Assembly (NCBI GenBank): GCA_037389465.1
Contig: JAZARR010000187.1
Location: 2,666,001-2,730,000, forward strand
DNA length: 64,000 bases
Origin: Baylisascaris procyonis
Taxonomy: Eukaryota > Nematoda > Chromadorea > Rhabditida > Ascarididae
Reading direction: 5' to 3'
This document shows, in pieces, positions 50,101 through 62,100 of the stretch (positions are counted from its first letter, which is position 1; each line of letters opens with the position of its first letter). The notes beneath the pieces are model-generated. The model was given only the letters and a program-made list of their open reading frames with translations, did no database searches and was not told the DNA's origin. The position numbers and the translations under genes were made by a program.

Positions 50101-53100
50101 TTGAACAATTTCAATATAAATCATGCTAATGGTATATCAAGTTTTGTTGGAAAGTATGTTGGCAGATACTAAATTAAAAGATATGCGAATTGATGTCTGT
50201 TCATAGCGAAGAACGCAGTGATAGTTAGATGACTACGCTTGTGTTGGAGATACCGAAATATTTTATGCGTTAGTTGCGAAGCGAACAGACAGTCAGATGT
50301 CTGAAAGGATTTGCTTGCAGAAATTTTGAAGTTAGAGATCTAGAAGGGTCCTTTGCTTGCCCAAATTCTCAGCCCTTTTCAGTGTTGGAGATTTCTGAAG
50401 TACCGTATAATTTTGATTTGAACCCCTATGTACTCTTTTCAACAACCTTCCCCGTTTCCCTTTCATCTCAATTTTATAATGTATGTAGTTTGATGCGAAT
50501 ACATTTCGACGAACTGAACTTTATTCATGAAAATTTTCTTTGGTAGGATGCATCGTTCGCTTATATTGCTTTTCGACTAAATTTTGTTGAGTTAAGCGAC
50601 ATTAAGAGAATATTTGATTGTCGAATAACTGATTTTTTTTACTATTTTACTTACCGTCGATTTTTTTACTATTTAGTTAGAATTGTTGATACAGATTAAG
50701 AGTTGATTACTTTTTAATTCAGTTTCAAATGAAACGAGCTTGGCGTTTTATTGCTCTTGAATTTTTCAAATTCTCCCATGAATTTTCCCATGAATTTAAG
50801 TAGAATTTTACACCTAAATGAAAGCAAATGTTATACATTTACATTGTTTCCCTTTTCGCTTAAATTTTTTAAATGAAATATTTCCCACATTAGTGAAATT
50901 TTATTGAGCCATTTTTTTACGATTTCTACGAGTGGCTGTTCATTATTCAAAGATGAATATTCTCTATGAGAAAAGAATGTTGAAAATAAATCAAATTCGA
51001 TGTAATATTTCTACAAATATGGTGGGAAATTATTTTACTTAACCAAATAAGTTGGAGTATTGATTTTTAGTGGGAAATAGAAACATAAACTTAATTATAT
51101 GCAATATTCAAATTGCATCTAGAGTTCAAAGTTCAAACTGAGTATATCGTTTCATTACCTAATGTTTCGAGGTGATTAGCGCCAAATACTTGTTGTCTTT
51201 GTTGCGAATAACACAATCAGTATGCTTGCGTCAATCATATAATGAATTTTTATGCATGTGAATATCTTTATACAAATATTACGTTTGATAATGAAGCATA
51301 ATGTGTTTAATAATCGAGCATTAAGTCTAACCTCAGGTTCAAGTTGAGTTTTTGTCTCGAGTTTAGCGCCTTAAAAAGTGCGACTTTTTGCCAAATGCGA
51401 GGTAAATCAAAGATGTGAGCTGAGTGTAAAGTAATTTTTTTTCAGTAATTTTTCTCAGTAAGAGCGTGAAAAAGAGATTAGAGGGTATGCTTTCTGCTTG
51501 CTATTCAGAAATGATATGGGATTAGATGAAAAGCTAAAATATTATTAAAATTCAAAACAAATTATCAGATGGCGGCGAAAAAGAAGAGGAATCAACCACA
51601 AATGATTCTCTTAGGTTTATGATAATGATTTGATTATCATTGAATTTTATAACTTTTTGCCTTTAATCATTTATTCATTTCGTAAAAACCTAAGATGTGA
51701 CCGAAATTCTTTAGATCGAATATTGAATAAAATAAGATGCTATATAATCATGAACAAAAGCTTCTTAGAATTGGTGGGATTTTCTAGGTTCTTTAGGAGA
51801 TGAAAAAAGGTTTATGAGGGATTTAAGGGGGATTTTTATTGGGATGAGATTATTTCTGTTTGAAAAATTTTGGTAGCGAAAAGCAATAGTATATTCAGGA
51901 GTTTACTTTTTTAGTTTCATTAGCGGATGAGTGGAGGATTATGCTGAGGGTTATTTCTTTTCAAAAAAGTTGGGAGGGGTTTTATTCGAGGTTCTACGGT
52001 ATGCGTACAAATCAAAATCAACAATAAGCAATTTATACATGAATTATATCATTAGCAAGAGAATTGCATAATCGATTATTAGCATAAATTTTCAAACAAC
52101 TTCGATCACATCTTCATGTCGATATAAAAGTTGAGTGATTTCGACAAAGAGAGAGAAAGAGAGAGAGGAGGAAGAAAGGAGGGAGAGAAAGAAGAAAGGA
52201 GAGAGAGGGGGAAGAAAGAAGAGAGAGGAGGAAGAAAGGAGAGTAAAATATAGGAAGTGATATTATTGACAAACACAATGTGATACAGCATGAATAAAAT
52301 GTTTCCAAATAAGTATACATAATTGTTTTGTATGAACATCGTCTGATTGAGAAAGCGCACAAAATTCCTCAATAAGTGCTTCGGCCATTAAATTCCAATT
52401 CACTTGATGACGACCTCTTATCGGTAGACGCCATTTTGTTTGATTCTTCATATCAAAACTGCAATTTGCATAAATTATCGTATTTGCATATTTATTTAAT
52501 TAATTTACATAACTCATACTATCAAAGCAATGACATTAGGCCTTATTCATATTATTTAATTGACATGAAGTTATTGCTCTTATAAATTCTCTTTTTTTTC
52601 TAAGAGGAGGCATTTATATGTTGATGATTGATCAGTCGGTCTATGAATAAATTCAAGATCGCTGAACGGCATCCCTAACCACTTAAAGAATACCGTTATT
52701 CCTTTTAACTAATCGACTTATTCATTTTCTACTCTCATATGACTTAAATCTTACAGCCTGCAATCTGCAATCTGCAATCTGTAGTCTAGTTGTAATCTGC
52801 AAAAATTGCGCAAAAAATTTGAATAATTGCAAAAAAACTTTTAAAGTTTTGTTTAGTGAATTCAATTCACATAGTGAAATCCCTAGAGTTTGTTAGTTTT
52901 TAAACGTTTTGCTAATTGATGATTGTAGAAGTTATAATTATCTTTGCTTTTAATGTAAGCCGGCTGCAAGAAATTTGTATCATTTAATTTGAAAGAAAAA
53001 AACTATGATAAATGCGAATTGATTGCAGTAATTCTTCATAGTTGATGACTCAGAAATCATAAGATTCAATTTACTATTACACCGAGTTGCCGTCGTAGTT

Positions 53101-56100
53101 GCGATTTTAAGTTTGACCAGAAACCGTCGCAACTTTTTTTTTCAACTTTTTGAACTTTTGCAACTTGATTGCCTACTTTTTTGTATGCATCTATCTATCG
53201 ATATTCTTCTCTCTTCAAAAATTCTCAAATTTATTTCCGTTACTACTATTATGAGAGGAATTCCTGATGAGAGAAAAAAAAATCTTATAAGTAACTGTTG
53301 AGAGCAAAATATTCGGCTTCCTTTTTAAGACTTATTTCCGCAATTATCTGGATTATTACCCCGTTTACTGAAATCATTTCCGAATTGATGGTATTTATTT
53401 TAAATTACATAAATTATCAATCAGCTGTTTGAACATGAGGCTGCTTTTCGAAATTTTTTGAATGTTAGATACATGCTGTAATGGAATTTTTATCAGACAA
53501 TTGTGAATCTTATAATCGTGGCCAAGTCGAAAAAAATTTTTATTTTGAAAGAGTTGGAGGGGGGGAAGCAAGAGCAAATATCAAATAGTGAGTAAAAATC
53601 TCGGTACTATTCGTCGATTGGCTTTGTTGATGCATACATCTGTTTATGAGAATCATATAAGAGTAAAATATTCCAAGCAAACACTTCTTAATCGCTGAGG
53701 GTGTATTTTTAATTTTGAAGCTTTTTGAGAGCATTCATAATCCATGTTTATAAGAGTACGAATATACTTCATCTTTGAAGCGTTAAATTTTTTATAGATT
53801 ATGGCAATGTGCCAATTTTGAATTTTTTCGCTTAATTTTAGTCAATTTGTCTAATATCATCGTTTCTGTGCATAAAAAAAGAGCGAAAAATGCAATTTTT
53901 TTCTTCTCTGTTTTATCTTTACAATTCTCTTTGAGAATATTTACACTTGAATAATTATAATCGTCTGTCTCATTCATTTTATTAATAGTACATTTATTTT
54001 TTGAATTTAATTTTTTTTTTGGAAATTTATTCTCAAATTTATAAAAAAAAGTTGATTTTTTATTGTTATCGTATTTCGCATTTCAATCACTCAAACATTT
54101 TAACAAACCTTTCCTTATTTTGTCTATAATATCGTTTGCTCTAGCTTAAAAACATACTATATAAGCGAAAGAAGTAACAATAGTAATCGTTAGAGGAGAT
54201 GGAATAGTAGTTCTCATATGATGCTTGCATTAAATATCCGCAATATAAAATTTCCGATTACTAGTAACTCATGTTATCATTGATAAAGCTTCCCATTGTG
54301 CGGTCGGCTACAGGTCACTTTCATTTTCTTGGTCATGAACTCTCCGTTAGTGAGTTACGGATAGCGCGAGGAAGGCCTTCACTTGATAGTAAGTAAAAGC
54401 ATCAATTTTTATTAGTATATTGTCCTTTGATTGCACTCCTCGAGATTATAATGGTAACGATGTTTGACTCTAAGGACTCATGAGAAGATGATCAGAGTTT
54501 TGATTTTGTTTAAAAACTATAAGAAGTGGGCAATAACTTTTTTTTTAATTTTGAAAAGTCATAGAAAAATTTATGCAAAATTTATTCACTCAAAATATTT
54601 TTAAGAAATTGAAAAATGTTAAAAAAAAACTTCAGACAAGAACGATTACAATGAAATATAGTGAAACAAACCTTCGTGCATATTCATAAAAAATTTCACT
54701 TTTTTGATTTAATTTGCCACTATCTCTTATTTCTGCTATCGTTTCGGAAAGCATTATCTCAAGACGTTTTGATTCATTACGAATCATCGAATATTCTTCT
54801 TCAGTTAATTCTGAAAAAAAATTTTTTTTTACTGTTGGATTCTTTCCAGTTATTCAATTTTTTTTCACTCCAAATATCAATCGCCTCTAAAAGGCATCCT
54901 TTGTCGCTCGTTCACTCGAATACGTTCAATTTAAATGTTTCATTTTGATGCATTGAACAAAGTAAGACTATTAATTTTTCATTTTTTTTTTCGTCGTTAT
55001 CTATAATATTCATCGGCTTTATTTTCAATATTCAGAGGGCATTTAAAATTTAAAAAAAAATTCCGCCTGATTTTAACAATACGTTAAGTTGAAATATAGA
55101 GATTACGCATTTTTATTGGGTTGAACAGCTAAGGTTGATTCCTTTAAACGTTTCATCGAAAACTATAGAGCGCTTATGTATTTTCCATTGTTCGAATAAT
55201 TTATGAGTTATTGATTTAATGATCAAAAAGTTTTATTGATCGGCTTGTATGATACTAAAAAGCTTAAACGTGAATGATAATTGATGATGAAAAGTTAGAA
55301 AAAAAATTAAAGATGTTATATAAGTCGTGTCAGTCGAATCTTACGGCGAATGCCACAAAGATCTTCATGCTAAGAATCTCAAAATTGAGTGCATTTTTTA
55401 TAACCCTTTAGATATTTTTTTGGTCCCAATAGCTTTAGCCTAGGCTCATTAGGCCGCACAGAGAGCCTCTAGCCTAGGCTCTTTGTATGGCTTATTTATC
55501 TCCCGGAAATGATTTATTCGCTAAGTTAACCTACATTGGATAAAATATTCCCGACTATGACCACTTGAATTTTGCGTCTTTATGAAATTGGCATACTGTA
55601 GGTTGATCGGATAGTTCTGTCTTTGAATATCAGCAACGAAGTTAGGCAGTTTTCCTTTGTCACATTCGTTGAAAATTATTGAGGCTTGCTATGTGGGAAA
55701 TTTCCAGCCTATAAGCTAATATTGGGAATATAAACATCTCAACTTGAAGCATCATTAATCGTTTTGTTATATATAATTAAGTTTGAAATAAGTTATTTAA
55801 ACGTTATTAATAATTCTTGCTAAATATAAACATAAGAAATACATTTAATTTGTGAATATCCTTTTAATTTCTGCTAGTCTTATTCATTTTCGTTTTTTTT
55901 TTCTAGTATTGAATTATTTGAAATCAGCTTTGAAGGGGTAGGGGGAAGGAGGAGGAGAGGGGGGCGGAATTTTTGATGCCCCATAATTTATTTGTGGAGA
56001 TTCTTAACTCTCAGTTCGCTTTTTTTATTCAAAAAATCTAAATCGTGAGGGCAGGAAGGGAGAGGTCCTATTGACCTTTTTCCCGAAATTGTTTTATTTA

Positions 56101-59100
56101 AAATTTAAAATTTTTTTACATTTTTGCGTTAATATATTTGAAATAATTATTATAACACGTCGGTAATCAAAACAACTATATTGATAACGAAAAATATCAA
56201 TGTTGATCAGTGAAAACCTTTATTAGACAATACTATCGTGTTCTCTATTTCTAAAAATAACATTATTTATTATCATGGTGGCATTCAACGTTACACGCAC
56301 AACCTAAACAATAGCGCAGTACACCTACGTTATTCCTTAGATTATTTTTATTTTCTTTTTCTTTTATTTTTTATTTTTTATTTTTCGATGGGTGACAAAA
56401 CATGATAATTCCGTAGAGAATCGAGATGGTGCAACATCCAAATTCAGTAAAATTATACCCGTCTACTTGGGATCCTGACTTGATGCAATCCCACGGGAAG
56501 TTTCGGTGTAATTCCCTTATAGCGCCATGTAGGAAAAATTGTTCGAACCGCAAACACATTTGCAAAAACCTAGCCTTCAAGGGCACTCAATTCAGAGAAG
56601 AGAAGGGGTTCTGGCTTAAACGATACGATGGATCCGGTAGTTTATTAGCGATGAAAATATCATTGAATCGAATGGAAAGTTGCAGCGTATAGAAAATTCA
56701 CTCTCTAAAGCAGCAAATATTCAAATTTACTGCGTCATTTGCATATCAAATTTTTCGTGCAAATGGTCGCTTCTAAGCCAGAAATGAACTTTTAATTTAG
56801 AAATTGGCGCAGCAATGTCTGTCGGTACCCTCTTCTCTCAATCGCCTCCATCCCCCTTCCTCCCACATCCACTTTTTGAGCCACATAAATTTATAATTAC
56901 TTATTTTATTTGACACTTCGAAATAATTTTATTTTACTTCAGAATTCATCATGGATGCTTATTTAGTCTTTCTTGATTATATTCAAGTGGGAATATATAC
57001 GTTATTTTCACTGTAGGTTATATTTCTTCTCTATCATATCTCCTCCTTCCTTCATCCAGATATTCTTGAAAAGGCGAAACTAGCTTTTTCCATGAGAAAA
57101 CTTTTCTGCATATAAAATTGATAACTTGGGCCGATAGAAAGTAAAAGCAACTCGAAATTATGTAGTTCTTATCAGCTGATGTAAATAGTTACCATCATAG
57201 AAATGTAATAAAATATAATAGAATGTGAAAAATGTAAAAGCAAATAATAAAAAAATTAGCAAAAAACAAATAAATAATAAAGTAAAATTTCCACTGAGAA
57301 ATAACATTATCATCAAAGAAAGTAATTTTTACGTACCTGTAATAAGACGATAGATTTCGTCGTCTTTTCGTTGTCTTTTCAATGACCAACTATGCGCAAC
57401 ATTTTCACAAAAATATGCGTTTATCTTCAATACCCTTTCCCATAGTAATGGTATAATCTCAGTTTCATATTTACTCAACGTTAATATTGAGTCGATTTGA
57501 TGTTTTGATAAGATGAGTGTCTTATGTTGAAATGGCTCCACGCACATTCGACATCCGCTACGATTCGTTGTGAACATTGCTCGCATAATGGTCCCTCACA
57601 AAATGGCAACCTAAAAAATTACTTCGGTGAGAATTTATAATATAAAAATGAAATGGGAATATAAAACGTTTAATCGAAATGAGAATCTACAACGTAGAAG
57701 TGGAGCCAAAATCTATAAGTGGAAGCGGAGTCAAGATCTATAACTATAAGCGGAGTCAGGATCTATGAATAGAAGTGAAGTGAGGATCCATAAATAGTCA
57801 GGATCTATAACTATAAGCGGAATCAGAATCTATAAGTAGAAGTGAAGTGAGGATCTATAAGTAGAAGCGGAGTCAAATTCTATGGCGTGTAAAGGAGTGA
57901 AATTCTATCACGAACACTTTCTTTAAGGCGGTGCTTATTTCTAACTAAAGCGCCAACCACATTCACCGATGTTATTGAGTCAATAGAAGCAGCTAAATGC
58001 CTATTCAATGCCTACGGCTTGATTACATTTCCATGGAGATTTTTGATCGTTTTGTTGACGATTTATTAATCGTTCTTTTTCATCTATTCAATTAGAAATA
58101 ATGATGCTTATTGTTAACAATAAGATGGATGCGAATAACGATATTTAACTAACATTTGCGAGCAGGTGTTAACTTTATTCTGTAGGTATTGACTTTATTA
58201 AGTACACAATAATAAAACACCTGTACTTTTTTTGTTGAATTAAGCAACAATGAAATGTTTGTAGTTTATAGTCCTTTTAGCATTTTCATTTCTTTTACTA
58301 CAAAATTTAAGATCTCAAATATCAGAAATAAGATGATAGAAACAAATCGTGTAATGTTTTAATTGAGGAATTACATAAAATATTATGTTTGATTGCCATT
58401 ATTTTCGTTGCTTGGTTTAAAGGGCATCTCACATCTATAATGAAATGAAAATTTGAAATATAAGATAAAAAATTGAAAAATATATTATCGTAAAAATATA
58501 ATATCGTAATATAATATTGTAGTGAATGCATTGTACTATTGCCCTATAAGTTTATATCGAGATTTTTTTTTCTTCATATTAAAAACTATGACATCATTTC
58601 TATGTGGTTGAAATTTTCCGATAGTTTCTAAATTTTAAATCTATTTGGGGGGAGTGAAAAGCAGCAAAATGATATCACAAACGTGCACTTAACTAATCGA
58701 AAGCAATCGATCGCCAAAGGGCACCAACTCATTGATATTTTATATTCGTCATTCCTCAACGAGAATAGATAGTTGGGTTGTTTGAGTGATTACGCATTGC
58801 CTAGACATATCTATCTATGCAATGAGGACAATATTTGCCCTCCGATGATCCATTCTGACTATCGCTGCGGAAAACACCTAAAAAACTATTAAATTTTTTA
58901 CTACTAAAAACTACTACTAAGAACTACTAAAAAAACTACGAAAACCCATTGATTACTACTATTCCAGTAATCGTTTGGAAGCTCAATTCGAATGAGAAGT
59001 TCGAGGAATATAAATCTGCGCCACTTTGAACTCCTAAATAGATCTAGAAACAATACCGAAATTGATTTCTTAAGGCATACTGCTATAAGTAAGCGATAAG

Positions 59101-62100
59101 AAAAATGATATTTTTATAGAAATATGAGAACAAAAAATTACGCTATCTATATAGATTCCGATTGCAATAAAAGTTTATAATGACTGGAAATTTTTGTTTT
59201 TTATTGACTTAATGTAATATTTTTCTTTGATATGAAAACATCGTTGAATATTCTCAGAAAGGATTATTGGAATTTTTGAAACAATTTCATAGCCGAGGCG
59301 GTCATATAATGTATAAAATTACTGTCTATGGAAAATTTACTCGACGATTAGGCTATTTATTAGAAATGAAAATACGAAGATCATAAAGAGGAAAAAAATT
59401 TTCTATATTATTCTCTCGAAAAGTATTTTCATTTTTCATTTTTCATTTTTTTATTTTTGTTATATTCTTGATTTTTTTAATGGATTATTTATAAAAGTAA
59501 GATTATCCTTCAGATAACTCATTCAAAGAGTTTCTTTGAAGTGGTTATTACAAAAACATCTGTTTACGAACGGAAATTTTTTTTAAACATCGAAAAAAAA
59601 AATTTAAATTTTTTTTGCACCAAATTTTGCGGTTGGAAATTTTCTCAGTGCTTTTAATATTAAAATTAATAAAATTATATTGATGAAAATTAATAGAAAT
59701 ATTATTATATATGAGTATTTTATTCATATTAAATAGTTTTTCAAGAACGTTGAAAATCGATTTCATTTGCTCTATCGCGGTCATAGAAATTGCTATAGAT
59801 TTAAATTTAGAAACCATAAAATTTTTATATTTTTTAAATTAATTTTCATAATTCAGTTCATAAATGCAATCAAAACTAATTAATCCTATCAACGCTGCAA
59901 TTTCTTTTCCTTCTCTCTCTCTCATATTAGCTCGAGTTTAATTTTTCAATTGAAAAAAATAAAAATTTTTCCATGGTTTATATAGAAAAATTTACTCTCT
60001 ACTTAACTTATACTCATTTTTCTTTCTCACTTTGGAGGAGAATTTCATTGCTGTAATTTTTCTTCCGGAAAATGTCATAGAGAATTTGCATGGTTACAAA
60101 ATTTTAATCAAAAAAAAAAATTTTTTTTTTTTTTTGAATGGTTAAGCAATTTCAAAATCATCTGCATAATTGCTTTGCTCGTTCAACTTTATTGCGCTCT
60201 CATTCTTCATAGTTCAAGAAATCAAACATTTCTTCGCATTTCTTTTCTCGACGAAAGCTCATTTTTCTTTTTTTTTCTCATTTTTATAATTGCGTGAACT
60301 TTGAAAATTCAAAATTTTCATAGAAATTTCTCGCACATAATGAATGATTCCATTCTTTCGGAAAAATTTCATTTTCATTTCTAAAATAATGCATAATTTG
60401 ATAGTTATATTTGTACATAATAAGTAAGCAAATAGCATTCAATGACAAAGTAATCATTAAATCTTATTTCTTTCTTTTTCAGCTTGGGAGATGTAAGTTG
60501 GGAAATTGCGGTCGACAGAGATACACAAGATCGGCTTGCTCTCGAAGTTGAACAATGCTCATGTCCTCCAGGTGCAATGATTATAGATGTTTACGTGTTT
60601 TAACGCATTTTGAAGCAACCTTTAGCGGAACGTGTGAAGTTTCCAAGTTTTTAAGTTTTCAAGTTTCCAAGTTCACAAGTTTACAAATTTTCGAGCCCCT
60701 CTGCGTAGTGTTGTTGGACGCTAACAGAAAGCTCATCGAGGTCATCGCGATATCAAATGTCTTTTCTAGCATCAGGGGGCATCGATTCCAGTAATTACCT
60801 TGAAAGTTACCTGCAATTTTACCTACGAGATAGTATAAAAGTTGACATATATAAATATAATAGAGTTTCTTGTCTTTGGACAGCGAAATAAGAACAATGA
60901 AATCACATCTGTAAGCCGGTTTAATTTCTAAAATTCTTACAATTAATAAGTGCTATAGTAATTTAGCAGCAATAATAATTGATTTCTTCTGTTAATTTAA
61001 TAGCATTCTATCGTTGCGATATTCAGGTTATACGGGACTATCATGTGAGGATTGTGCACCTGGATATGAACGCTCAGGTCAAGGTCCGTATCTTGGTACC
61101 TGTGTACCGGCTAGACCAGGACCACAATGCTCTGCAGCCGGAGCGATTAGCACACAACCATCATATGCTGGTACATGCCAGTGTAAGACATACGCTACTG
61201 GACCGTTGTGTGACCAGTGTCCACCGAATAGCTTCTATATGTCAGCTGAGAATCCACATGGTTGTATTCCGTGCTTCTGCTCTGGTGTCACTCAACAATG
61301 CTCATCGTCTGGCTATTCGAGAGCTGTCGTTGAAATCAACTACCCACAGGGCTCCAGAGATCAACTAGAAGTTACGACTAGTGATGCACATACTCCATTC
61401 CAGTTAGTTTTTTTTTGGCGCATTTCTTTTGTATAATAAAAATATAATAATCGAAACTTTAAAAAAATTTTTTTTTTTAATAAAACTTTTTTTTTATAAA
61501 CTTCGATGATTTTCATTGGCGATGTCAGTCGTTACAAGTAGAAATATAAAGATTAAAAATACAACTTTAATAGAGTTGAAAGATTTCGATTTTGATTCAC
61601 TCAACTCCTTTTACTGATCCTTTCGCTTTCCCTCCGGCCTTCCTCCGTTTCCCTCTCCCAACCCCCCCTCCCCCCGCTACTATACTTCCGAGTTTATAAA
61701 TTACTTTCAGGCCACAATCGCGACCACAACTCACCGGTCGTGATATTACATTCTCATCATTTTATGAGACACCTGGTCAGACACTTTATTGGAAAATGCC
61801 AACACCATTCCTTGGCAATAAGGTGACCAGCTATGGAGGAACGTTGAAATATGTCTTCAGATATTCAGGTGCAGGACCATTGAATGGCGATCCAGATGTT
61901 ATTCTTCGTGTAAGCATTCTTTCATTTATTACAAATTCTTTTCATTTGAATGTTTTTGAAATGATCGGTCGAATTGCGTCTGTCATTCAATTAATTGCGA
62001 ACGAAGGTAATTTTCTGCGGGTATCACCCTTATTTTATGAGAAGGTAATTTTATTACCTTCATTTTATGAGAAGGTAATTTTATTACCTTTATTTTATGA

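Noticed and set aside
50274..50546. 90-codon plus-strand frame in intron 12
   Set aside because: It starts at TTG and has no splice or family support. Frames of this length are expected a few times by chance here.
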